DNA of 24,286 bases. Origin: JAAYLC01 sp964636665. GTDB lineage: Bacteria; Bacteroidota; Bacteroidia; Flavobacteriales; Flavobacteriaceae. The stretch spans positions 1-24,286 of the forward strand of contig CAZWVT010000026.1 in the NCBI GenBank assembly GCA_964636665.1. Direction: 5' to 3'. The translations under genes and the position numbers were made by a program. The notes beneath the pieces are model-generated. The model had not been told where the DNA came from. It ran no database searches and saw only the letters and a program-made list of their open reading frames with translations. Positions 1 through 7,392 of this stretch are shown piece after piece; the first letter of the stretch is position 1; each line of letters starts with the position of its first letter.

Positions 1-2838
1 TTTCATATCTAATTCTAATAAATTATAAACTTTCCTCGTAAACTCATAAGCAATTTTAGATGTGGGGATGGAATAGAAGTTATTTGCGACTTCTTTTCCA
101 AACTTCTTGTAAACAGCATAAACGAACTCGCCTTGTTTGGAAGCGATATCTAATAGTTGCGTATTGGATTGAATTGCATTTTCTGGTAAAGCGTTAATCA
201 TCATATCTGTTACAATTTCTGGGGTGACCACTTCGGAATCAGATAAACGGCTAAACTTCTTCATCGCATTACTCGCTCTTTCTATGGGAGAAATGGAAGT
301 ATCATTTGCCAATGAGTTAATGTTGTGAATTTTATAATCCAATTCACTTAATATAAACGGATTCAAATGCTCTTGAAATAATTTGAGTACCGTTTTGTCG
401 AGACTCAAATTAGAGGCAATCCGCAAGTTGTCTGCATTATACTTTATCTGATTAATGATTTTCTGCAAAGACATTACCCTTGAATCAGTCAAGAATGCAA
501 AGAATAAAATCCTTGCATAATACATAGCAAATTGACCTCTGTAATCATTTTCTACTTCTTTCTCTTGGGTATTGGGTTTTGGCGTTTTATCATCTTCGTC
601 TTCGTTATCATCAGGTATTTCAGGAGTTTCAATTTCGCCCCCTCTACCCTTGGAAGGCTTTACCTCCATACCATCACGTGAATTAATTTTATTTTGCCGT
701 TCAATTTCGGCTTTGATGGCTTCAATATCCAACAAAGAATAATCAATGGAAATGGTTGTGGCTTCATCAAATACACTTCTACTACTCGAATATTTACGAA
801 CAGCATCCAAAATATCGGCTGGTTCTATTTGAACCATTTTGTTGTTGTTTAAAACTACAATTGGAGAAATCTCAAGTTCTTTTCTGATTCTTTCTTCTAA
901 TAAACTGTTTCCATTCGATTCTGTATTTACATTGTAAATCTGAGATTTATGTTCCTGCATTTGGAACATTCTATTTGGGTTAAAATCGACCAATAATGTC
1001 TGTGGTTTCATATTGAACTTGACCACATCGCCATCGGGGTCTTTGAAAACCTTGATGTATTGATTTTGCAAACGAAAAATGGCTTGGTCATATTCTTGTG
1101 GCGAAGCTGTGTCTTTTAGGTAAAGCATAGTATCCCATTCTGGAACTGTGCTACCTGTAAGCATTCTGTTTACAGTCAAAGTGATTGTTTTTACATTTTC
1201 ACTTTCGCATTTTTTTATTTTGGTTTGAACAGATTGTGTGTCTTTATAGTTCCTTTCATTTTCAACACCTGAAATATTTATGATTTCGTAATTGCTAAGA
1301 TGTTTAAACTTATTGTTTTTGATTAATTCCTCCAATGCGTCACAAGATGCGCGATACGGCAAAACACAAACAATATGTCGGCACATTTTACCCTCTTTTA
1401 TTTTATCATAATCTAAGAAACTCAATAAATTATCATCTGTTTCTGAACCGTCTATAACTTTTAATAAATCTACAATTTCGGCTTCGTGAACAAACTTTGT
1501 ATGAAGATTTGTTTTGTTGTCTTTCGTTATAGATTGCGGTCTGAAAAGTTCTGAAAAAGCATAAGTAAAGCCTTTCTTTTTCAGTTCTTCCATCTTTTTT
1601 CGGGAAGATTCGTTGGGATTAAAAGCAAAACGGATCATTTGAGGAAATCCATAATAAGGATTATCCCATTCTTTGATTTCGTCCTTGTTAAGGTTTTCTA
1701 AATCCCATTGTGCTTGGTCTTCTGCAATGTTGGTAAATTGATAAAATGCAATGATGTCATCATCAGTGAACTCACTATTCATCAAAATACGATACGGAGT
1801 TCCTGAAAGATGAATGCGGATTTTCGCATTTAATTGTTTTTCGATATCTTCTATTTCATCGATCGAAACTTCGTTGAGTTTTTCCTCACTTCTGATTTCA
1901 CGAGCTTTTAAATCGGCAGTTCTCAAAACTTTTCCGTATTCTGCTGCTCTCGCTCCAAAATGAGTTTCGTCAATTAATAATAAGTCAATGTGATTTTCAA
2001 ATACTTCTTTGTGTTTTGTTTTGATTTCATCACCTTGCAAGTCTTGTAAGGTCAAGAATAAAACGATTTTTTCATTTTCTTTTTGCTTGTCGGCAATAAT
2101 CGTGTCGCTGGTTAGGAGAGAAGTACTATCCAAAAAACAATAGCCATCAAATTTAATATGACTTTCAACCGTTTTTTTCCATTCTTCTTTCACATCCGCT
2201 TTCGCAGAAACCACAACCACCAATTTGGCATCCATTTCAACAGCACAACACATTGAAGTAAAGGACTTTCCAAAACGCATCACCGCATACATCAGCAAAT
2301 TTGTTCTGCCTTTGTTGATGGCCTCTCGGAAGTTTTCTACCGTCTTTTTTTGATTGGGTCTAAGCGGATATCTTTCTTCTCTTTTGTATGTATGCGTAAT
2401 TGGGATATGACTTTCATCAAAACGGTAGTATTGATATTTGGAGTCATTGTTTAGATGTCCGCTTTTTATGTCTTCTATGGCTTCTCTTAAATCCTTTTCA
2501 GTTGCATTTTCAAAAAACTCATTGGAGTAATAAGGGATGTCTTGTAAAGCATTTGGTTTTAATCGAATTCTTTTTAAATCGTTTTCAAGAAAAAAATGCA
2601 CTGCATAATCTCGAAAAAAAGTTTCGTCATCCACTTTTGCAACATTTTCGAACTTCTTTTCAAGATTCGGGAAGTGTTTACGCCATTCATTCAATCTCAT
2701 TTCAATTGGTCGGTAGGTATCGCCAACTTTCAAATAATTTGGTATTGTTTCCGTAGTAAAAGCATAAATTTGAGGTTCTACTCTTCCAATGATTAAGTCG
2801 TCAAGTACATCTACATTTATAGTATTAAGTTCACTCAT
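1..2838 (-). CDS. GIY-YIG-like / SF2 helicase / N6-MTase fusion, putative single-chain restriction-modification enzyme (partial)
   Basis: This open frame has no stop for 946 codons and runs off the left edge, so the C-terminus is missing. Residues about 20-60 look like a GIY-YIG nuclease module: IYAF at 24-27, LKVG at 36-39 and a following Arg-rich helix (R43, R48). A DEAD/DEAH helicase follows: Walker A MRFGKS at 187-192, DETH at 290-293, motif III-like LSGTPYR at 344-350, NRMLTG at 557-562 and a motif VI-like FRLQN near 588-592. An acidic linker (about 727-765) and a helical coupler precede a methyltransferase start: motif X-like VVTPEIV around 870-876 and motif I-like LLDIASKQGEF near 895-905. 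The catalytic NPPY motif would lie outside the window. The order nuclease-helicase-coupler-MTase resembles type ISP enzymes, but with GIY-YIG in place of an Mrr-like nuclease. The ATG sits 3 nt after the stop of the upstream gene, implying translational coupling. Helicase and MTase calls are firm; GIY-YIG is inferred from motifs. Confidence 0.85.
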   Translation of the reverse strand, partial: MSELNTINVDVLDDLIIGRVEPQIYAFTTETIPNYLKVGDTYRPIEMRLNEWRKHFPNLEKKFENVAKVDDETFFRDYAVHFFLENDLKRIRLKPNALQDIPYYSNEFFENATEKDLREAIEDIKSGHLNNDSKYQYYRFDESHIPITHTYKREERYPLRPNQKKTVENFREAINKGRTNLLMYAVMRFGKSFTSMCCAVEMDAKLVVVVSAKADVKEEWKKTVESHIKFDGYCFLDSTSLLTSDTIIADKQKENEKIVLFLTLQDLQGDEIKTKHKEVFENHIDLLLIDETHFGARAAEYGKVLRTADLKAREIRSEEKLNEVSIDEIEDIEKQLNAKIRIHLSGTPYRILMNSEFTDDDIIAFYQFTNIAEDQAQWDLENLNKDEIKEWDNPYYGFPQMIRFAFNPNESSRKKMEELKKKGFTYAFSELFRPQSITKDNKTNLHTKFVHEAEIVDLLKVIDGSETDDNLLSFLDYDKIKEGKMCRHIVCVLPYRASCDALEELIKNNKFKHLSNYEIINISGVENERNYKDTQSVQTKIKKCESENVKTITLTVNRMLTGSTVPEWDTMLYLKDTASPQEYDQAIFRLQNQYIKVFKDPDGDVVKFNMKPQTLLVDFNPNRMFQMQEHKSQIYNVNTESNGNSLLEERIRKELEISPIVVLNNNKMVQIEPADILDAVRKYSSSRSVFDEATTISIDYSLLDIEAIKAEIERQNKINSRDGMEVKPSKGRGGEIETPEIPDDNEDEDDKTPKPNTQEKEVENDYRGQFAMYYARILFFAFLTDSRVMSLQKIINQIKYNADNLRIASNLSLDKTVLKLFQEHLNPFILSELDYKIHNINSLANDTSISPIERASNAMKKFSRLSDSEVVTPEIVTDMMINALPENAIQSNTQLLDIASKQGEFVYAVYKKFGKEVANNFYSIPTSKIAYEFTRKVYNLLELDMK

Positions 2839-2841
2839 TCA

Positions 2842-3822
2842 TTATTTTTCTAAAAGGTCAATAAATCTTATAGGTTCTCCAATTTCCCAATCCATAATGT
2901 TGCAATAAATGCCATTGTGTTGTTTCATATTTTGTTTTTCACAACCTTTGCATTTCTTTATTTCTGTTTTGGTTTCAAAAATATCCGAGATTTCTACAAT
3001 TTCATCTTTACAACTATTCGGAACAACTCCTTTTAATCCGTCCATTTGCCAAAGATTCCAAGAAATGATTTCTGCGATATTTTGAATTTCTTGAATAGAA
3101 GGTTCTGTATCAAATTTTTGATTAAAGTTTTCAATGAATGTAATGAGTAACGCTTCTCTCGCCAAAAGCAAACTATCTCCTTGCCATTCAAATCCGTAGA
3201 TATTTTGGTATGCGAGTTCAACTGCTTTTAACCATTCAGTTTTTGTTTCCAAATTTTCATTTACTACTCTTAATTTCCTATCCAAAAGTCCGATTCTGTT
3301 TTCAATTTTTATAAACTCACCTGTTGTCGTATCGTATCTGCTAACTAAATACGGTGCTTCTCCACAAGTAATTTCCAATCGGGTATCACCAACATAATCA
3401 AGCCACGTTTTCCCCTTTGGGAAAGCTATTTTATCCTTTGTTGTTTCCCAAGATTTGGTACCATTTTTTAAAATGGTTTCTTTATTGAAAACATTTTCTT
3501 TTCCAAACCAAGCATTGTCCACTAAATTATTTTGTGCGTTACATATCCACGAAGGCGTGAAAACTTCTGCCATTTCTTTGGATCGGGATAATTGTAATAC
3601 TTTATTTTTATGAACTCTTGGCATTATTACATTGCCGTTTTTTCCTGTAATTAAATCGGACGAAATTTCTAAGTCGAATTTATATAAATCTCCTAAATGC
3701 TCGTAATTATCTGTAGCCCAAAAGATGTTTTTTTGAGTGGTTCGGTCACGAAGTAGTATATCGAGAATGCAGGGATATTTCTCAATCAAATCATTTTCCA
3801 ATACGTCGATAACTATTTGCAT
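2842..3822 (-). CDS. Methyltransferase-like restriction system subunit (M-subunit family)
   Basis: A 326-residue protein resembling proteins annotated as restriction endonuclease subunit M. EVFTP at 86-90 matches the motif X region of gamma-class N6-adenine methyltransferases. LEITCGEAPYLV at 149-160 sits where the SAM-binding motif I is expected, and IYGFEWQ at 208-214 could be motif II. No NPPY/DPPY catalytic tetrapeptide is visible anywhere. The C-terminal part carries C291-x2-C294 and C307, possibly a metal-binding cluster, followed by a MDWE segment. It therefore looks like a shortened or partner methyltransferase rather than a stand-alone enzyme. It overlaps the regulator gene by 10 nt and ends 3 nt before the helicase gene, so the three are probably one operon. 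Base composition appears lower in GC than the core genes to the right, judged by eye from sample lines. Family assignment is from remembered family features, not a search. Confidence 0.75.
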   Translation of the reverse strand: MQIVIDVLENDLIEKYPCILDILLRDRTTQKNIFWATDNYEHLGDLYKFDLEISSDLITGKNGNVIMPRVHKNKVLQLSRSKEMAEVFTPSWICNAQNNLVDNAWFGKENVFNKETILKNGTKSWETTKDKIAFPKGKTWLDYVGDTRLEITCGEAPYLVSRYDTTTGEFIKIENRIGLLDRKLRVVNENLETKTEWLKAVELAYQNIYGFEWQGDSLLLAREALLITFIENFNQKFDTEPSIQEIQNIAEIISWNLWQMDGLKGVVPNSCKDEIVEISDIFETKTEIKKCKGCEKQNMKQHNGIYCNIMDWEIGEPIRFIDLLEK

Positions 3823-4022
3823 TTGTTAACCTCTTCGTTAGTTTTTAAAAGTTCTTTTACGTCAATCTGTAGAATATTTGCAATTTCATACAGCACTTCA
3901 AGTCTTGGTTGTTGCCTGTTTTGCACATAACCGTTTACCATATTATAACTTTTCCCAAGCTTTTCAGCCAACCAAACTTGTTTAATTCCTTTCTCTTCAA
4001 GTACTTCTTTAATTCTGTTCAT
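3813..4022 (-). CDS. Xre/Cro-type helix-turn-helix regulator
   Basis: A 69-residue protein made almost entirely of a lambda-repressor-like HTH domain. The recognition pattern is visible: KQVWLAEKLGKSYNMVNGY (about 14-32), then RQQPRLEVLYEIANILQI. The ATG at 4022 is preferred over an in-frame TTG at 4031 because it lies at a normal distance behind the TAAATTTG box at 4045-4052. Its 3' end overlaps the methyltransferase-like gene by 10 nt, so it is the first gene of the restriction operon. Small HTH proteins at this position often act as controller (C) proteins that delay or limit nuclease expression. That role is an inference; the palindrome upstream at 4102-4118 is a possible binding site. 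Confidence 0.85.
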   Translation of the reverse strand: MNRIKEVLEEKGIKQVWLAEKLGKSYNMVNGYVQNRQQPRLEVLYEIANILQIDVKELLKTNEEVNKCK

Positions 4023-4044
4023 ATTACTCAAAAATCTTTAATCA

Positions 4045-4052
4045 CAAATTTA
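4045..4052 (-). promoter_or_regulatory. Candidate -7 element (TAAATTTG) for the restriction operon
   Basis: On the minus strand this reads TAAATTTG, an exact match to the Bacteroidota -7 consensus TAnnTTTG, 22 nt before the regulator ATG. No TTG/TTTG -33 box is found at the usual 17-23 nt spacing; the nearest TTG (4080-4082) is 27 nt away. The promoter may be weak or activator dependent. Confidence 0.4.
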
Positions 4053-4101
4053 GTTTTAATTTTTAGTTATCTCTTTTTTCAAGATAAAAAATGTTAGAAC
4101 A

Positions 4102-4118
4102 ATTGTCTGTCAGACAAT
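4102..4118. repeat. Perfect 17-bp inverted repeat, possible operator
   Basis: ATTGTCTG and its exact reverse complement CAGACAAT flank one central T. It lies 80-96 nt upstream of the HTH regulator start, upstream of the proposed -7 box. There is no following T-run, so a terminator is unlikely. Binding by the Xre protein is only a hypothesis. Confidence 0.55.
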
Positions 4119-4179
4119 CCTTGCATTAACTGACTATTGATGAACAATAACCGTATCTACGCTCCATCCATACTTTTGA

Positions 4180-4212
4180 TACGCTATATATACGTTTTAT
4201 ATACGCTATACC
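4180..4212. repeat. Three tandem 11-bp units (TACGYTWTATA-like)
   Basis: TACGCTATATA, TACGTTTTATA and TACGCTATACC start at 4180, 4191 and 4202, an exact 11-bp period. A fourth TACGCT occurs at 4158, 22 nt before the first, keeping the same phase. The spacing of about one helical turn is typical of binding-site arrays, but no protein can be named. Confidence 0.5.
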
Positions 4213-4361
4213 TGTTGTGTAAATTGAAGTTTGTCAGCAAGTTAGATGTAAAGTGAAAACCGGCAGGAAAACCACTGTTTAAAGTTTTGTGATAATTATC
4301 AGTTTTCAAACAAATGGTTATAAAATCAACAATCATAAATGTCTAATCCCTGAGAATTTTG

Positions 4362-4369
4362 TATTTTTG
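4362..4369 (+). promoter_or_regulatory. Candidate -7 element (TATTTTTG) for adk
   Basis: Exact match to TAnnTTTG, 20 nt before the adk ATG. A clear -33 TTG at 17-23 nt upstream is not visible. Confidence 0.4.
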
Positions 4370-4389
4370 GCGTTTTGTTTAAAATTAAG

Positions 4390-4962
4390 ATGAAAAATAT
4401 TATACTCTTTGGTCCTCCGGGTGCCGGAAAAGGCACTCAAGCTGAGCGACTTAAAAATAAATACAATTTGGTTCACATTTCTACCGGCGATGTTTTTAGG
4501 CATCACATTAAAAACGAAACCGAGTTGGGAAAACTGGCGAAATCATTTATCGAGAAAGGAAAATTGGTTCCGGATGAATTAACCATAGATATGCTTAGTG
4601 CAGAATTGGATAAAAATCCCGATGCCAACGGATTTATTTTTGACGGTTTTCCGCGTACAGAAGCTCAGGCGGATGCGCTTGGTCATTTGTTGGAAGATAA
4701 AGAAACCGGAATTGATGCTATGATTGCTTTGGAAGTGGATGATGAAATTTTGGTAAATCGTTTGATAAATCGCGGGAAAACCAGTGGTCGTACCGATGAT
4801 TCCGATGAAAAAATCATCAGAAACCGAATCAAAGTTTATTATAACGAAACAGCTGTTTTAAAAGAATACTACAAACAACGAAACAAATATTACGGTGTCG
4901 AAGGCGTAGGTAGCATTGAAGAGATTACCGACCGTTTGAGTGCGGTTATCGACCAACTGTAG
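4390..4962 (+). CDS. adk: Adenylate kinase
   Basis: Cytoplasmic enzyme catalysing ATP + AMP to 2 ADP. The 190-residue product has the P-loop GPPGAGKGT at 8-16, the AMP-site segment STGDVFR near 32-38, DGFPRT in the core and a short LID (RGKTSGRTDDSDE) lacking the zinc-binding cysteines of long-type enzymes. Length and LID match Bacteroidota adenylate kinases. An in-frame TTG at 4375 would add five residues, but the ATG at 4390 begins at the conserved MKNIILFG. It is followed after 21 nt by obgE, a pairing usual in Flavobacteriia, where the hypoxanthine phosphoribosyltransferase gene commonly precedes adk. Here the restriction operon lies upstream instead. Confidence 0.97.
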   Translation: MKNIILFGPPGAGKGTQAERLKNKYNLVHISTGDVFRHHIKNETELGKLAKSFIEKGKLVPDELTIDMLSAELDKNPDANGFIFDGFPRTEAQADALGHLLEDKETGIDAMIALEVDDEILVNRLINRGKTSGRTDDSDEKIIRNRIKVYYNETAVLKEYYKQRNKYYGVEGVGSIEEITDRLSAVIDQL

Positions 4963-4973
4963 TTAAATCAGGA

Positions 4974-4979
4974 AGGAGG
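4974..4979 (+). promoter_or_regulatory. Unusually strong Shine-Dalgarno sequence before obgE
   Basis: AGGAGG ends 4 nt before the obgE ATG inside a longer purine run. Such full anti-SD complementarity is rare in Bacteroidota and is not seen before the other genes in this window. Confidence 0.6.
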
Positions 4980-4983
4980 GACT

Positions 4984-6024
4984 ATGACGGAAGGGAATTT
5001 TGTTGATTACGTAAAGATATATGTCGCTTCGGGCAAAGGCGGTTCGGGAAGCAAACACCTTCGCAGGGAGAAATATGTTCCCAAAGGCGGTCCGGACGGT
5101 GGCGATGGCGGTCGTGGCGGTCATGTAATTATTCAGGCCGATAAAAATCTTTGGACTTTATACCATTTAAAATTTAAAAGACACTTCCGGGCGGAACATG
5201 GTCATGCGGGCGGCAAACAGAAAAGTACCGGTGCCGACGGACAAGACATCTATATAAAAGTGCCATGCGGTACGGTAATCCGTGACAAAGAAACCGAGGA
5301 AATTCTCTTTGAACTTACGGAAGACGGTCAAGAACAGATTATTGTAAAAGGCGGTCGTGGCGGACTTGGGAACACGCATTTTAAAAGTGCGACACATCAG
5401 ACGCCGCGGTATTCACAACCTGGTGAAGAAGGCGAAGAACGCGACATCATTATCGAATTGAAAATTTTGGCAGATGTCGGGTTGGTAGGATTTCCCAACG
5501 CCGGAAAATCCACACTATTGTCAGTAATTACCGCTGCCAAACCCAAAATTGCCGATTACGAATTTACCACCTTAAAGCCCAATCTCGGAATTGTCAATTA
5601 CCGCGATTTCCAAACATTTGTAATGGCGGATATCCCCGGAATTATTGAAGGAGCCGCTGAAGGTCGTGGAATCGGTCATCGGTTTTTACGACATATCGAA
5701 CGAAATTCCGTGCTTCTTTTTCTCATTCCCGCAGATGCGTCCGATATTCGAAATCAATACGACATTCTCGTAGATGAATTGCGCCGATACAATCCGCAGC
5801 TGTTAGACAAGGATCGTTTGGTCGCCATCAGTAAAAGCGATATGTTGGATGCCGAATTGAAAATGGAAATGGAAACGCTTTTGAAGAAAGAATTCCAAGA
5901 TGTTGATTTTCTGTTTATTTCATCCGTGGCACAACAAGGTTTGACCGAACTTAAAGATGCACTCTGGAACCTGCTAAATCCAAAATCTTCCGATGATTTT
6001 GATGTTACTCAGGAAGAAGAATAA
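4984..6024 (+). CDS. obgE: GTPase Obg/CgtA
   Basis: Ribosome-associated GTPase involved in 50S maturation and stress responses. The 346-residue product has the glycine-rich Obg fold at 1-160, with many GGxGG repeats (for example 34-46 and 123-129). The G domain shows G1 GFPNAGKST at 169-177, switch threonines at 195-196, G3 DIPG at 216-219, an SKSD G4 at 283-286 in place of NKxD, and a G5 SS at 313-314. The SKSD form is usual in this phylum. The C-terminus is short and acidic and lacks the long OCT domain seen in some firmicutes. It lies 21 nt downstream of adk and is probably cotranscribed. Confidence 0.97.
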   Translation: MTEGNFVDYVKIYVASGKGGSGSKHLRREKYVPKGGPDGGDGGRGGHVIIQADKNLWTLYHLKFKRHFRAEHGHAGGKQKSTGADGQDIYIKVPCGTVIRDKETEEILFELTEDGQEQIIVKGGRGGLGNTHFKSATHQTPRYSQPGEEGEERDIIIELKILADVGLVGFPNAGKSTLLSVITAAKPKIADYEFTTLKPNLGIVNYRDFQTFVMADIPGIIEGAAEGRGIGHRFLRHIERNSVLLFLIPADASDIRNQYDILVDELRRYNPQLLDKDRLVAISKSDMLDAELKMEMETLLKKEFQDVDFLFISSVAQQGLTELKDALWNLLNPKSSDDFDVTQEEE

Positions 6025-6098
6025 ATAACCCATTTCGGAAATTCATAAATTGATTTTAAATTTAGTTTTAGCCTTTTGTTTTTCATTAATTTTGAATT

Positions 6099-6563
6099 AT
6101 GAAAAAGTTAGGAGGCTTTGTGATATTGCTGTGGTTGGTTGCTTGCGTTCCTTTTGTGGACGTTGCTTACGATGATAAAATCAGCTTTTCAGATTATACT
6201 ACTTATGGTTTTTATCCCGATATTGTCACCGGTCTGGATTCGTTGGAGCAAAAAATCATGATGGAATCCATTGACGAAATCCTTCTACAAAAGGACATGT
6301 GGCAAAGTGAAACCCCTAAGCTTTTTGTAAATTTTTACGTGGTAGAAGAAGAAAAAGTATATGAAAATCTTGGTGCCTATTATTACGATTCTTCCGTGAT
6401 TGTACAAAACATTACTTTGGATTTTGTCGATGTAGAAAAAGACCGTCTGATTTGGCAAGCAGAAATGCAGCGTGAATTGCCCTTGCGATTGGACAGCGGC
6501 AGCCTGCAAAAATATTATGATACGACAGCGGAAAGGTTGTTGGCTCAATATCCACCTGAATAG
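6099..6563 (+). CDS. DUF4136-like lipoprotein
   Basis: A 154-residue protein with a lipoprotein signal peptide: Lys-Lys start, hydrophobic core and the lipobox LVAC ending at C16. The mature part fits the DUF4136 pattern: FSDYTTYGFYP near 29-39, then a segment beginning KLFVNFYV and a closing LIWQAEM strand. Such proteins are thought to be anchored in the outer membrane, facing the periplasm; the function is unknown. A TAATTTTG at 6087-6094 lies only 4 nt before the ATG, so a promoter there would give an almost leaderless mRNA. The following TPR gene starts 8 nt after the stop, suggesting a two-gene operon. Family assignment is from pattern recognition. Confidence 0.75.
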   Translation: MKKLGGFVILLWLVACVPFVDVAYDDKISFSDYTTYGFYPDIVTGLDSLEQKIMMESIDEILLQKDMWQSETPKLFVNFYVVEEEKVYENLGAYYYDSSVIVQNITLDFVDVEKDRLIWQAEMQRELPLRLDSGSLQKYYDTTAERLLAQYPPE

Positions 6564-6571
6564 TTTTGAAA

Positions 6572-7291
6572 ATGCAACGACCGCTCAGTTTTTTTTTGAT
6601 TCTTTTTTGCCTCAACTTGGCTGAAACTATTTCTCAGACTGATTTTGACCGTGCGGTAAATTTGTTTCACAAAGAGGAATTTGATAAAGCATATATGCTT
6701 TTTGAAACACATTTAAAAAACAATCCAAACAATTTGAAAGCTTACGAATATATAGCCGACATAGCCGCCCATCAATACAATTGGGATTTGGCAATTGAAA
6801 GGTACGGAGCATTGACGCACAAAGTTTCCCACAATGCCGAATACCACTATAAATTAGGCGGCAGTATGGCGATGAAAGCTTCTGAAAACCGTTGGTATGC
6901 ACTGAGAAATTACAAAAAGATTGAGCGTAAATTCAAAAAAGTACTTTCATTGGATAATCAACATATCAACGCGCATTGGGCATTGATTGAATATTATTTG
7001 CAATTGCCTGCTATTTTAGGCGGAAGTCGGGAAAAAGCCGATGAATATGCTGTTCGGTTATTGCAAATTTCGCCAGTGGACGGTTATTTGGCAAAAGGGA
7101 GAATAGCCGAATATTACCACGATATAAAGGGCGGGGAAAAATCTTACAAAAAAGCAATAGAAATTGGTGGTTCGGTTCATACATATCAAAAATTAATTGC
7201 TTTTTATCGAAAGCATCAAGAGGATAAAAAAGCAAATCAGCTTTTACAATTGGCGCATGAAAAGTATCCGGACTTTAAGGAAATAAATTAA
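6572..7291 (+). CDS. Secreted TPR protein
   Basis: A 239-residue protein with an N-terminal signal peptide (hydrophobic 5-18, cleavage probably near ETISQ) followed by tetratricopeptide-like helices: FDRAVNLFHKEEFDKAYMLF, then LKAYEYIADIAAHQYNWDLA and AEYHYKLGGSMA. The RILGGSREKADEYA-like stretch in the middle (here AILGGSREKADEYAVRLL, about 147-164) also occurs in other Bacteroidota TPR proteins. The ATG at 6572 is preferred to a TTG two codons upstream. Likely a periplasmic scaffold acting with the upstream DUF4136 lipoprotein, but no substrate can be named. Confidence 0.75.
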   Translation: MQRPLSFFLILFCLNLAETISQTDFDRAVNLFHKEEFDKAYMLFETHLKNNPNNLKAYEYIADIAAHQYNWDLAIERYGALTHKVSHNAEYHYKLGGSMAMKASENRWYALRNYKKIERKFKKVLSLDNQHINAHWALIEYYLQLPAILGGSREKADEYAVRLLQISPVDGYLAKGRIAEYYHDIKGGEKSYKKAIEIGGSVHTYQKLIAFYRKHQEDKKANQLLQLAHEKYPDFKEIN

Positions 7292-7392
7292 ACAGTTAAA
7301 ATTTATTTTCAGATTAAGGTTTTCTCTTTTCTTTATCCTGAACTATAAAATTTATCTTTACACTTCATTTTTAGTTGTTAAAATTAAAACAG

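Larger units (their letters stand above)
4023..4389. other. Intergenic region between the restriction operon and adk
   Basis: About 370 nt without a credible gene, separating divergent transcription units. It holds a minus-strand -7 box (4045-4052), a perfect 17-bp palindrome (4102-4118), three tandem 11-bp units (4180-4212) and a plus-strand -7 box before adk (4362-4369). No integrase, tRNA or obvious attachment repeat is visible. It is the likely right boundary of the accessory segment, though the left boundary is outside the window. Confidence 0.6.

Noticed and set aside
2400..2756. 118-residue plus-strand frame
   Set aside because: Lies wholly opposite the GIY-YIG/helicase gene, has no domain pattern and no promoter; it is a shadow frame.
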